Of a DNA stretch of 64,000 bases, positions 22,154 to 29,852 are shown in pieces. A program made the position numbers and the translations under genes. Within the stretch, counting starts at the first letter, position 1; each line of letters starts with the position of its first letter. Below the pieces are notes generated by a model, which searched no databases, was not told the origin of the DNA, and saw nothing but the letters and a program-made list of their open reading frames with translations. The DNA is from Pseudomonas sp. MRSN 12121 (lineage in GTDB: Bacteria > Pseudomonadota > Gammaproteobacteria > Pseudomonadales > Pseudomonadaceae): NCBI RefSeq assembly GCF_000931465.1, contig NZ_CP010892.1, positions 4,363,388 to 4,427,387 of the forward strand. Reading direction: 5' to 3'.

Positions 22154-23249
22154 GAGTGTTGCTCCCTTCCAGTTCGAGGATCTCGTCCAGGCCTACTACG
22201 ATTGCCGACGACGCAAGCGGAACACCGCAAGCGCTCGGCGATACGAGCAGGACATGGAGATCAACTTACTGGAACTTTACGACGACCTGATCGCCGGCAC
22301 TTACCGGCCAGGCCGCTCTATCTGCTTCGTCGTGACAAGACCAAAGGCCCGGGAAGTATGGGCCGCCGACTTCCGCGACCGCATAGTTCATCACCTGCTG
22401 TACAACCACATCGGGCCGGCCATCGAGCGCACTTTCATTGCGGACAGCTGCGCTTGCATCCCAGGCCGCGGCACGCTGTACGCCGCAAAGCGTCTTGAAT
22501 CGAAGATTCGTAGCCAGACGCAGAACTGGTTACGACCGGGCTTTTACCTGAAGTGCGACCTCGCAAACTTCTTCGTCGCCATCGACAAGCGCGTTCTGGC
22601 TCGACAGCTGACCGACCGGATCAGCGAGCCCTGGTGGCTGCAACTGGCCCTCCAGGTGCTGATGCACGATCCCAGGGATAACTACGAGACGCGCAGCCCG
22701 GCCCACTTGTTCAACCGGGTGCCGCAGCACAAGCGGCTCACTGCGCAGCCAGCGTACCTGGGGCTACCGATCGGCAACCTATCGTCGCAGTTCTTCGCGA
22801 ACGTGTACCTGGACGCCCTGGACCAGTTCTGCAAGCACACGCTCAAGGCGCGCCATTACATCCGCTACGTCGACGACTTCGTCTTCCTGCACGAATCGCC
22901 GCAGCAGTTGAACGAGTGGCTGGCCCAGGTTGAGACGTTCCTGCCGCAGCTCGGCGCCAGGCTCAACCCGAAGAAAACGATCCTCCAGCCCGTAGACCGC
23001 GGCGTCGACTTCGTCGGGCACGTCATCAAGCCCTGGCGGCGAACTACCCGGAGGCGGTCAGCGGCTCAGGCACTGAAGCGAACCGCCACTGTCCCGGCCG
23101 AGGACCTGCGCGAGACCGCCAACAGCTACTTCGGCTTGCTCGGACAGGCCAGCCACAGCGTCAAGGACCGGGAGAAGCTGGCCCGGGTCGTGCTCAAGCG
23201 CGGGCATGTCGTCAACAGCGCATTTACCAAAACCTACCCGAAGAAATAA
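22092..23249 (+). CDS. DGR reverse transcriptase
   Basis: 385 aa. Catalytic YVDD at residues 259-262, the other metal-binding Asp in KCDLANFF (D156), and the DGR-type motif GLPIGNLSSQ (224-233) in place of the retroviral QG.P.S. The N-terminal AYYDCRRRKRNT..ARRYE...NLLELYDDLIAGTYRPGRSICFV...KAREVWAADFRDRIVHH is highly typical of DGR enzymes. The only upstream in-frame ATG (22092) lies inside the TR in another frame, with a TTG at 22086. The first residue similar to the family is near 22164, so a non-ATG start is also possible. Confidence 0.96.
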   Translation: MAGSTTTTRTTSGSCVLSADSSVAPFQFEDLVQAYYDCRRRKRNTASARRYEQDMEINLLELYDDLIAGTYRPGRSICFVVTRPKAREVWAADFRDRIVHHLLYNHIGPAIERTFIADSCACIPGRGTLYAAKRLESKIRSQTQNWLRPGFYLKCDLANFFVAIDKRVLARQLTDRISEPWWLQLALQVLMHDPRDNYETRSPAHLFNRVPQHKRLTAQPAYLGLPIGNLSSQFFANVYLDALDQFCKHTLKARHYIRYVDDFVFLHESPQQLNEWLAQVETFLPQLGARLNPKKTILQPVDRGVDFVGHVIKPWRRTTRRRSAAQALKRTATVPAEDLRETANSYFGLLGQASHSVKDREKLARVVLKRGHVVNSAFTKTYPKK

Positions 23250-23272
23250 CCAACTCTGCTGGAGGCAACGCC

Positions 23273-23480
23273 ATGTCTACCCCCCCCCCTCCGCATCAAG
23301 CGGATTGATTTGTCGCGCCCACGCATCCGTCGGCGCGTTCCGCGAGCCCTGAAAAGGAGCTACCAGCTCACTGGCGGGCCAATCACTAGAGCCTGGCTGT
23401 GCACGCCTGGAACCCTGACATTCAAGCTCGGTAAATGGTACGGCCACTACAACGAAAAGAATGAATGGGTGCCGCTATGA
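23273..23480 (+). pseudogene. Small phage gene interrupted at a 10-C homopolymer
   Basis: ATG at 23273 with GGAGG upstream. The frame runs into a run of ten C (23280-23289) and then stops after 11 codons. In the +1 frame after the run, LRIKRIDLSRPRIRRRVPRAL...LTFKLGKWYGHYNEKNEWVPL continues to a TGA that overlaps the next ATG (23477). Nine C would give one intact 68-codon ORF. Either a slipped tract (mutation or phase variation) or a sequencing error. Basic protein of unknown function. Confidence 0.6.
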
Positions 23481-23668
23481 CGCCCCATGAATTCATCGAG
23501 AAGAACGTCCACGACGAGCTGCGCAAGCTGAAGTTCAAGGAATCGGTTTGCTTCATCGTGAGTCGCGATGCCGTCGACTACTACCGCCAACGCAGCATGT
23601 TCAGCAAGAGCGTTGTGCTCGACGTTCTTGCCTGGTCGAAGAAGCGAGCCAAAGAGCTTTCCCGATGA
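23477..23668 (+). CDS. Small hypothetical phage protein
   Basis: 63 aa (MTPHEFIEKNVHDELRKLKFKESVCFIVSRDAVDYYRQRSMFSKSVVLDVLAWSKKRAKELSR), helical and basic. The ATGA overlap with the upstream (frameshifted) gene supports both. Function unknown. Confidence 0.65.
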   Translation: MTPHEFIEKNVHDELRKLKFKESVCFIVSRDAVDYYRQRSMFSKSVVLDVLAWSKKRAKELSR

Positions 23669-23710
23669 CCACCCACCAACCACCCGGGCATGCCCCGGCA
23701 AGGACTCCCC

Positions 23711-24274
23711 ATGCCTACAGAAAACAAGCCGGTCAAGCCGTTCCAGCGCGAAGACCGATACATCGTCATCAAGCGCAGTGACCTGGACAAGCTGTCTCCA
23801 CTGGATCACGACGTAGCCATGTCCAATCTTGAGCATGTCTCCGCCATTCTCTTCGGCTGGAACGTGCCTGACCGCAAGTGCCTAGTTATCGAAAGCGACT
23901 GGCCCGAGTACGAACCGGCCTGGCAGATGATCGAGCGCCGCATGACTGGGCAGCCGCCGGTAACCGCAGCAGAAGAACTGGACGCGCTGAAAGCCGCCCG
24001 GGGCGAGCCGGTGGCGTGGGATATTCATTGGTCTGATAACGGCGAATACTACTTCACGCTTCGTCGAAAGGAGCGCCTGGAAAAGTACGCAACAGACCCT
24101 GACTTCAAGGTGAAACCGCTCTACGCCGCGCAGCCGCCGGTAGCGGTGGTGCTGCCCGAGCGAAAGCCAGAACACGTCACAGCCCCAGACAACGACATGC
24201 GGGCCCGGCTCGAATGCAAGCACAAAGGCTACAACGAAGCGCTGGATGATGTAGCCCGCCTGAACAGCCTGTAA
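23711..24274 (+). CDS. Hypothetical phage protein with internal phage-type repeat motif
   Basis: 187 aa. The N-terminal part FQREDRYIVIKRSDLDKLSP...CLVIESDWPEYEPAWQMIERRM is followed by a region with PVKPLYAAQPPVAVVLP, the 'PLYAAPP' element that recurs in many phage accessory proteins. The C-terminal ARLECKHKGYNEALDDVARLNSL also recurs in these mosaics. AAGGA precedes the ATG at 23711. Function unknown. Confidence 0.72.
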   Translation: MPTENKPVKPFQREDRYIVIKRSDLDKLSPLDHDVAMSNLEHVSAILFGWNVPDRKCLVIESDWPEYEPAWQMIERRMTGQPPVTAAEELDALKAARGEPVAWDIHWSDNGEYYFTLRRKERLEKYATDPDFKVKPLYAAQPPVAVVLPERKPEHVTAPDNDMRARLECKHKGYNEALDDVARLNSL

Positions 24275-24323
24275 CCCCCTTCCCCACTTCTAGAGCCTGC
24301 CCAGCGGCGGGATGGAGAGAGAT

Positions 24324-24998
24324 ATGTCCGAAATAAAGGAACACCAGATCCTGTTCAATGGGTCGATGGTGCGCGCCATTCTGGAAGGCCGGAAGACGGT
24401 CACGCGGCGGGTGATGAAGTTTCAGCCCGGCCCAGACGCTTCAGTCGAAGTCGGGGGCTACCACCCAACAATCAACAACCGGCGCGGAGAAGAGAGCCCA
24501 GGGCCCGAAGTTTTCGGGGCCTGGTGGCAAGACGGTGAACGCACTTGCAAAAGCCCATATGGGCCGCCAGGTGACCGGCTGTGGGTGCGCGAGAGCCTCG
24601 GCTACGACTGCGAATACGGCCACTACTTCGCCGCCGGCGGCGCCCATGGCGAGACGGTTTACCTGTGCTCGCTGTTCGACAACGAGGAGACCCAAACCGG
24701 CTACAGCTACGACGGCCTGCTGCCAGAACGCTCGGTGCCAAGCATCCACCTTCACCGGCGATACAGCCGCATCCTGCTGGAAGTCACTGCGGTTCGCATC
24801 GAGCGACTGCAGGACATCACGCCAGAACAAGCGCTCGCCGAGGGCGTGATGAGTGCCGAGCGCGATATAGACCCAGATGGCAATGACTACTCGCCATATG
24901 AGCTGTTCGGCGGCCTGTGGACAATGATCAACGGCATGGAGTCTTGGTTCGCAAACCCCTGGGTCTGGGTCATCGAGTTTCGGAGGGTTCAGCCATGA
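24324..24998 (+). CDS. Phage protein, possible ASCH-like fold
   Basis: 224 aa. KEHQILFNGSMVRAILEGRKTVTRRVM at the N-terminus, YGPPGDRLWVRESLGY in the middle and PWVWVIEFRRV at the C-terminus form a pattern common in phage and prophage proteins. I associate it with the ASCH/PUA-like group that may bind RNA, but this is a tentative link. GGAGAGAG before the ATG at 24324 is preferred to the ATG at 24312. Function unknown. Confidence 0.72.
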   Translation: MSEIKEHQILFNGSMVRAILEGRKTVTRRVMKFQPGPDASVEVGGYHPTINNRRGEESPGPEVFGAWWQDGERTCKSPYGPPGDRLWVRESLGYDCEYGHYFAAGGAHGETVYLCSLFDNEETQTGYSYDGLLPERSVPSIHLHRRYSRILLEVTAVRIERLQDITPEQALAEGVMSAERDIDPDGNDYSPYELFGGLWTMINGMESWFANPWVWVIEFRRVQP

Positions 24999-25048
24999 TC
25001 GCCCTCCTCTGGTTTGCATGGAACATCTACACGGGGCCGAAGCGATGA
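24995..25048 (+). CDS. Possible 17-residue coupled ORF
   Basis: MIALLWFAWNIYTGPKR, hydrophobic and aromatic. Its ATG overlaps the upstream stop (ATGA) and its TGA overlaps the next ATG (ATGA), so ribosomes could pass through it from one gene to the next. The peptide itself may or may not matter. Confidence 0.35.
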   Translation: MIALLWFAWNIYTGPKR

Positions 25049-25380
25049 ACGAACAAAACACCAAAGAATTTTACTCTGCCGAGCAAGCTGCTCAGCATGC
25101 CGCCGAGTGGTGCAAGCGCAATCCAGCATGGCGCCGGATCTGTGATATCCCAGATAGCTCCGTGTTTTATAAAACCTACGATGAGATTCCGAAGCGAGAA
25201 CGCGGCTACTGGGAAAAGAACGGCGGCGAAGAATGCTGGCGAGAATTCGGGATCGCTGAAAGCAAGGTGCCTACGGGGTTCATATCCGGAAAGGGCGAGT
25301 TTTTCGACCACGTGCTCAAGGTGCCATTGCATCACAACATGATGATGGTGTTTCGCGTGGGCAGGAGCTGGAAGCCATGA
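25045..25380 (+). CDS. Hypothetical phage protein
   Basis: 111 aa (MNEQNTKEFYSAEQAAQHAAEWCKRNPAWRRICDIPDSSVFYKTYDEIPKRERGYWEKNGGEECWREFGIAESKVPTGFISGKGEFFDHVLKVPLHHNMMMVFRV). Rich in Glu and aromatic residues, no domain recognised. Coupled by ATGA overlaps on both sides. Confidence 0.68.
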   Translation: MNEQNTKEFYSAEQAAQHAAEWCKRNPAWRRICDIPDSSVFYKTYDEIPKRERGYWEKNGGEECWREFGIAESKVPTGFISGKGEFFDHVLKVPLHHNMMMVFRVGRSWKP

Positions 25381-25760
25381 GCGAAATGATCGAAGTGAAG
25401 ACCGCCGACCTGATCGGCGCGGCGCTGGATTGGGCTGTTGCGAAGGCTGAAGGAATGCGACAGCACACACCGGCTGGCTTGAAGCACGTCTACTGGTATT
25501 CAGGAGATCGTTGCATCGGCATCCACTGGCAGCCATCGACCAACTGGAGCCAGGGCGGCCAACTTATCGAAAAGTATGCAGCTATGGTTCGCGGATATCC
25601 CAACCAGATGTACGACACCCTGGCGATCGCCAGAGTGTGCTGTGACGGCGCACTGTCCTGGAGCAGCGGCGCAACCCCACTCATTGCCCTGTGCCGCGCC
25701 ATCGCCCATACCAGGCTCGGCAAAGTGGTCCAGGTGCCCAAGGAGCTGGCCCAGCAATAG
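25377..25760 (+). CDS. NinX-like protein (DUF2591)
   Basis: 127 aa. VKTADLIGAALDWAVAKAEG at the N-terminus, then GIHWQPSTNWSQGGQLIEKYA and CRAIAHTRLGKVVQVPKEL at the C-terminus, are the DUF2591/NinX pattern found in phages and prophages. Its function is unknown. ATGA overlap with the upstream gene. Confidence 0.8.
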   Translation: MSEMIEVKTADLIGAALDWAVAKAEGMRQHTPAGLKHVYWYSGDRCIGIHWQPSTNWSQGGQLIEKYAAMVRGYPNQMYDTLAIARVCCDGALSWSSGATPLIALCRAIAHTRLGKVVQVPKELAQQ

Positions 25761-25914
25761 GAGTTCGCCCTGACCCGCACGTAGTCGGCTCCTGCCTGAC
25801 AGCGAGCCGGGCGAACAACTTCACAGTAGCCGAGCGCAATGCCGGCGACCATCGGCCGAATCCGAAACACGCACTCAACTTTCACGAGCCTGCTGAAGCG
25901 GGCGAGGAATCTCT

Positions 25915-26244
25915 ATGACCAAAAATCAGTTACCGGAACTGGCGGCAGCAGTCGCTCGCGCCATTGATGCCGGAAAGGCAGCATCTGCGGCCGCTCCAGA
26001 TGACGGCGGCAGCGCCAACCTTGACCGCGTCTATGTGCGCGTTGGGCTTTTGCGTGAAAAAACACTGAAAGCTGCTGGCATTGAAGGTTGGATGCAGTCG
26101 GCCAGCACTTACCACGCTCGAGCGTTTCACCTCGGTGCGCCATTTCCCGGCCAAGGCAACCGGCGCTACGCCGGTGTACAGGCCATGTACAAGTCCCTCC
26201 AAGCCGACGGCGTCGATTGCGGCGTCTGGTATCAGGTTGATTAA
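25915..26244 (+). CDS. Hypothetical phage protein
   Basis: 109 aa. A helical N-terminus (NQLPELAAAVARAIDAGKAASAAAP) precedes a compact part (DRVYVRVGLLREKTLKAAGIEGWMQSASTYHARAFHLGAPFPGQGNRRYAGVQAMYKSLQADGVDCGVWYQVD). GCGAGGAATCTCT precedes the ATG. Function unknown. The 154 nt before it hold no further gene that I can support. Confidence 0.68.
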   Translation: MTKNQLPELAAAVARAIDAGKAASAAAPDDGGSANLDRVYVRVGLLREKTLKAAGIEGWMQSASTYHARAFHLGAPFPGQGNRRYAGVQAMYKSLQADGVDCGVWYQVD

Positions 26245-26287
26245 CCCATCAACACCCTCTGCCGCCGGTGGCGGCGTGGAGTACACC

Positions 26288-26530
26288 ATGGAAACCGAGA
26301 TCCTTTCGGATGAAGAACTGGCCGAACTCACCGGCTACAAGGCCAGGAGCTGGCAGCGCCGCTGGCTCCGCGATCGCGGCTGGACTTTCGTCGAGAGCCG
26401 CAGCGGGCGCCCTCTTGTGGGGCGCCAGTACGTGCGCATGAAACTGGGCGTGACGCTGGAGGTGATGCAGCTGGCACCACCTCCTCCGGCCACGCCGACA
26501 TGGATGCCTGACATTTCGAAGGTGAGGTGA
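26288..26530 (+). CDS. DUF4224 protein next to integrase
   Basis: 80 aa. ILSDEELAELTGYKARSWQRRWLRDRGWTFVESRSGRPLVGRQYV is the DUF4224 signature, a winged-helix/excisionase-like small protein usually encoded directly upstream of a phage integrase. Its ATG is at 26288 and its stop lies just before the integrase start. It is the best candidate in the window for a directionality or integrase-regulating factor; that role is inferred. Confidence 0.82.
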   Translation: METEILSDEELAELTGYKARSWQRRWLRDRGWTFVESRSGRPLVGRQYVRMKLGVTLEVMQLAPPPPATPTWMPDISKVR

Positions 26531-26531
26531 T

Positions 26532-27581
26532 ATGCGCCCTCGCAAAACCCAAAACCGCAATCTCCCGCCGCGGATGTATGTTCGACAACGAAAGCGCAAG
26601 AACGGGAAAGTCTGGGTCAGCTACTACTACCTGGACACTCAAGGAAAGGAGGTTACGCTTGGCAGCGACCTGAGCCTGGCTCGCCTGAAGTGGGCAGAAC
26701 TTGAGGCGAAGGACAAGCCTCGAGACCTGTGCCTGATGCGGGCGATCTTCGACCGATACGAGAGGGACATCATCCCGAAGAAGGGTGAGCGAACCCAGAA
26801 GGACAACCGGGCTGAACTGCGCCAGCTCAGGCCCTACTTCAATGACGCGCCGATTGATGCAATCACCCCGGCCCAGATCGCGCAATATCGAGACGCGCGT
26901 AGCGCCAAGGTCCGGGCAAACAGGGAGATTGCCACCCTATCCCACGTTTTCAATATGGCGCGAGAGTGGGGGCTGACAGTCAGGGAAAACCCGTGCCAGG
27001 GGATTCGCAAGAACAAGGAAACGCCGAGGGACTTTTATGCTAATGACGCAGTTTGGGATGCCGTCTACAAAAAGGCAGTTCAAGAGCTGAAGGTTGCAAT
27101 GGACCTTGCATATTTGAGCGGCCAGAGGCCCGCGGACGTGCTTGTAATGCGAAAGGACGATATCGAAGGCGTGGCACTGGGCGTTGAACAGAACAAGACC
27201 CACAAGAAGCTGCGGATTCTGCTGGAGGTGGAGGGAAAAGAGACGGGGCTTGGAGCGCTTGTGCGAGGCATCATGGCGCGAAACGAGGGGCACAGCTCGC
27301 CGTACCTGATTTTGACGGACGAAGGGCGGCGGGTGACGGCGACGATGCTGAGGCGTAGATGGGACGATGCGAGGGACGAGGCGGCAAAAACTGCTGACGC
27401 TGAGGGCGATGCTCTGCTGGCCAGCAGGATCAGGCAATTCCAGTTCCGCGATATACGGCCCAAGGCGGCATCGGAAATCACAAGCGTCGAAGACGCAAGC
27501 CTGTTGCTGGGTCATACCAAAGGCGACATAACAGAGCGCGTTTATCGTCGTGTCGGGGCGGTAGCGAAGCCAACAAAATGA
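26532..27581 (+). CDS. int: Phage tyrosine integrase
   Basis: 349 aa site-specific recombinase. The N-terminal arm-binding part (MYVRQRKRKNGKVWVSYYY) precedes a SAM-like core-binding domain (residues about 65-165) and a catalytic domain with Arg199 in LSGQRPADVL, a Lys in KTHKKLRI, RDIRPKAAS, His328 in LLGHTK and the nucleophile Tyr338 in RVYRR. The usual H of the HxxR box is replaced (RDIR). It lies 126 bp from the tRNA-Ser remnant, as expected for int next to its attachment site. Confidence 0.93.
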   Translation: MRPRKTQNRNLPPRMYVRQRKRKNGKVWVSYYYLDTQGKEVTLGSDLSLARLKWAELEAKDKPRDLCLMRAIFDRYERDIIPKKGERTQKDNRAELRQLRPYFNDAPIDAITPAQIAQYRDARSAKVRANREIATLSHVFNMAREWGLTVRENPCQGIRKNKETPRDFYANDAVWDAVYKKAVQELKVAMDLAYLSGQRPADVLVMRKDDIEGVALGVEQNKTHKKLRILLEVEGKETGLGALVRGIMARNEGHSSPYLILTDEGRRVTATMLRRRWDDARDEAAKTADAEGDALLASRIRQFQFRDIRPKAASEITSVEDASLLLGHTKGDITERVYRRVGAVAKPTK

Positions 27582-27706
27582 CCTGAAAAGAGTTCCAAAA
27601 CTGAGAGGTGACGCCTTGCAGATCAAGGCCTGTAGCGCCATTGCTTGGCTACCTGTTTTTGGACGCCAAGCTGCTGCCGAGCAGCGAAATATCTAGGTTT
27701 ATCTGT

Positions 27707-27766
27707 CGGTCTTGAAAACCGTCGACTGTAACAGGTCCATGAGTTCGAATCCCATCGCCTCCGCCA
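27707..27766 (+). other. Prophage attachment site: 3' remnant of tRNA-Ser(UGA)
   Basis: 60 bp equal the 3' half of a serine tRNA, from the anticodon stem-loop (CGGTCTTGAAAACCG, anticodon TGA) through the T-loop GTTCGAATC to CGCCTCCGCCA. The 5' half is missing; it is replaced by phage DNA. This is the attachment-site half left when a phage inserts into a tRNA gene and restores it at the far (left) end. Confidence 0.9.
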
Positions 27767-27779
27767 TATTCGTCACGCT

Positions 27780-27806
27780 AAAGCCCCGATTATTCGGGGC
27801 TTTTTC
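27780..27806 (+). terminator. Rho-independent terminator of the tRNA locus
   Basis: AAAGCCCCG-loop-CGGGGCTTTTT 14 nt after the tRNA 3' end. It originally terminated the tRNA-Ser transcript and now blocks read-through from the prophage. Confidence 0.9.
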
Positions 27807-27900
27807 GTTTCTGGCGTTTAAGAATCGCGCCATCAACCCGCGTGCGTTACAAAACCTCGGGGTTTTGGGCGAGCGGCGAATCGGTTGGAGGGATTATCAC

Positions 27901-28314
27901 GTGAAGGCTTCGATCTTCGTGCTCGCCGCACTGTATTGCCTCTCCACCCGCTCAGCGTTGGCCGATGCCTCGCAACCACCAAACGACCCACGCGCACCGG
28001 CCGGCATCGCGGTCGGGGAGCCCTTGGTCGCGGCCAGGGCCAAACTCGTCGGGCACGGCTGGCTGCCGACGCCGATGCATGCCCGCGATGGCTATGAATA
28101 CAGTGGCGTGGAACGGGAGCTCGCCGCACACAGGTTCTTCGAGGTCGATACCTGCTCCTTTGATAGCTCGCGCTGCATCCTCTTCTATTCCAGGAAAGGC
28201 ACGTGCCTGCGCGTAGACACCCTTGGCGAGCGGCTCAATGAGATGACCGTCACTCGCTGGACAGAGGAATGTCCCGAGGCGCCTGCAGAGCCTGGCAAGG
28301 ATGGTGCGGGCTAG
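27901..28314 (+). CDS. Exported hypothetical protein
   Basis: 137 aa starting at GTG 27901 with GGAGGG 8 nt upstream. A signal peptide (VKASIFVLAALYCLSTRSALA) ends near residue 21. The mature part has PRAPAGIAVGEPLVAARAKLVGHGWLPTP and two cysteines in DTCSFDSSRCIL plus a third in KGTCLRV. Likely periplasmic. No family name available to me. Confidence 0.72.
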   Translation: MKASIFVLAALYCLSTRSALADASQPPNDPRAPAGIAVGEPLVAARAKLVGHGWLPTPMHARDGYEYSGVERELAAHRFFEVDTCSFDSSRCILFYSRKGTCLRVDTLGERLNEMTVTRWTEECPEAPAEPGKDGAG

Positions 28315-28704
28315 CCACTTCCCGATGCTCCATCCGTCAGTTGCCCCTGAAATACCCCACCGGAAACTTGCAAGTAGCGTCCTGGAACCTACAGTGATAT
28401 CGCAGTAATGGCGCCGTATCTCTCCGAGTTTTTCGAATACCGAACATTGTTTATCAAGGACGATAAAAATGAGCGTATGCCAGAAGTTTCCCCACTCTTC
28501 CAAGATCCCCTCGCCCCTGCCCCCCGCCTGATGGCGCGCCTGGCGAGGCTCCCGCGCCGCCTACCGGTGCTTGCGATACGCGGCTGCAAGGCAGGCCCGC
28601 AGCGCGCAAGACCACTCGGCACATGGATTCCGGAAACCATTCAATAAACGGGGCGAACTCCGAAAAGCCAGACGAGTAGGAACTTATATATGGAGATATA
28701 TCGT
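28315..28704. other. Gene-poor 390-bp interval
   Basis: Contains an AT-richer stretch around 28390-28480 and a GC-rich stretch at 28500-28620. One ORF (28408-28647) lacks a ribosome-binding site and has an Arg/Pro-biased composition typical of chance frames. I see no supported gene. A promoter for the 28705 gene probably lies near its right end. Confidence 0.5.
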
Positions 28705-28974
28705 ATGACGGCTCAAGAGAACTTCGTTGGCGGATGGACTCCTTATCACAAGCTGACGCCAAAGGATCAGGAAGTATTCAAGGAAGCCCTGGCCGGGTTC
28801 GTGGGTGTGCACTACACGCCTGAACTGGTATCGACCCAGGTCGTCAACGGCACCAACTATCGTTATCAGTCGAAAGCCACGCTGCCCGGCTCGACGGAGA
28901 GCTGGCAGGCGGTCGTGGAGATCTACGCGCCGATCAAGGGCAAGCCGCACATCACCCAGATCCACCGGATCTAA
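28705..28974 (+). CDS. Cystatin-like cytosolic protein
   Basis: 89 aa. FVGGWTPYHKLTPKDQEVFKEALAGFVGVHYTPELVSTQVVNGTNYRYQSKATLPG..ESWQAVVEIYAPIKGKPHITQI matches the stefin/cystatin layout: an N-terminal glycine, a helix, the hallmark QVVNGTNY (cystatins have QVVAGTNY) and a C-terminal strand. Cystatins inhibit papain-type cysteine proteases; inhibition here is inferred. No signal peptide. GGAG before the ATG at 28705 is preferred to 28690. Confidence 0.75.
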   Translation: MTAQENFVGGWTPYHKLTPKDQEVFKEALAGFVGVHYTPELVSTQVVNGTNYRYQSKATLPGSTESWQAVVEIYAPIKGKPHITQIHRI

Positions 28975-28987
28975 GCCCGTAGCGAAC

Positions 28988-29022
28988 CCGTCGGGCCGCG
29001 CGCAGGTGGCGCGGCCCGACGG
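28988..29022 (+). terminator. Strong hairpin terminator
   Basis: CCGTCGGGCCGCGC and GCGCGGCCCGACGG form a perfect 14-bp stem 14 nt after the cystatin-like gene. Only a short T-run follows. Confidence 0.7.
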
Positions 29023-29074
29023 TTCATCAAGAGGCTCTTTCCTCGACCTCTTCCCGCCCACCGCACACCGCCCA

Positions 29075-29305
29075 TCACGCCTGGCGGTTGCCGATACCCT
29101 TGGCCTTGTCGATACCCCACTCGAACGCGCCTTCCATATCCAGGCCATCCGGGGCCAGGTGGTCGTCCTCGAGCACGACGCTGCCATCCGCCGCATAGAC
29201 GCCGATGAACATCTTCAGCGAGCCATCCCTGAGGATCTCCGCCCGCACCTTGATCCTGCCCCCATTTGAAAGCGTTTCGCTGTGATTCAAATGACGCTCG
29301 GTCAT
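29075..29305 (-). CDS. Small hypothetical protein
   Basis: 76 aa (MTERHLNHSETLSNGGRIKVRAEILRDGSLKMFIGVYAADGSVVLEDDHLAPDGLDMEGAFEWGIDKAKGIG). Two or three strands followed by a helix. GAGGGAG precedes the ATG at 29305. Function unknown. Confidence 0.72.
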   Translation of the reverse strand: MTERHLNHSETLSNGGRIKVRAEILRDGSLKMFIGVYAADGSVVLEDDHLAPDGLDMEGAFEWGIDKAKGIGNRQA

Positions 29306-29399
29306 GGCCGTCTCCCTCAGTCGATGAATGTCGAGTAAGGCACAAGCCGCTCATTCGCGCCAGGCGCCGAAACCTACGGGCGGCCTTTGCCGGACGCAA

Positions 29400-29427
29400 T
29401 AAAAAGCCCCGCACAGGGCGAGGCTGG
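29400..29427 (-). terminator. Rho-independent terminator (minus)
   Basis: On the minus strand GCCTCGC-CCTGT-GCGGGGC is followed by TTTTTAT. It lies 20 nt after the stop of the membrane-protein gene at 29447. Confidence 0.7.
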
Positions 29428-29446
29428 CAGGTACGGCAACCGGCCT

Positions 29447-29800
29447 TCAACTGGCGGGTTTCAGCGGCACCGGCGCCGACATGACATAACGCGACATCAG
29501 GTACGCGATCAAGCCACCCAGGGCCGCGCCCGCCGCATCGGCGAGGAACAGCGCCAGCTGGGAGGCCGAACGCTGGTAGACCCGGCACATTTCCACCCAG
29601 GCGTTCTCCATGAACCCGGAAGCCCAGTCCCAGCCACAGGGGTAGACCATCAGGAAGGCCAGGCCGACCAGGGTCACCCAGGCACACAGCCGAGGATGGG
29701 TCTGTGCGAAGACGAACCGGGCAAGCCGGCAGATCCCGACGAAGATCCAGGCAGCCAGCAGGCTTCTCATGAATTGGTCGAACAGCTCGAAAAAGGCCAT
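29447..29800 (-). CDS. Small inner-membrane protein
   Basis: 117 aa with three hydrophobic stretches: about 10-33 (SLLAAWIFVGICRLARFVF), 40-56 (AWVTLVGLAFLMVYPCGW) and 84-104 (LALFLADAAGAALGGLIAYLM). No motif recognised. Confidence 0.7.
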   Translation of the reverse strand: MAFFELFDQFMRSLLAAWIFVGICRLARFVFAQTHPRLCAWVTLVGLAFLMVYPCGWDWASGFMENAWVEMCRVYQRSASQLALFLADAAGAALGGLIAYLMSRYVMSAPVPLKPAS

Positions 29801-29852
29801 GACAAGGTACGCAGAAAACTCGATGGCCGATGATAGCCATTCATCCCGACAT

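Noticed and set aside
22079..22498. 139-codon ORF in the VR frame running from the TR into the RT gene
   Set aside because: The TR is a template and not a target; beyond it the frame is a shadow of the RT coding sequence.
28408..28647. 79-codon ORF
   Set aside because: No ribosome-binding site and an Arg/Pro/Leu-biased C-terminal half; looks like a chance frame.
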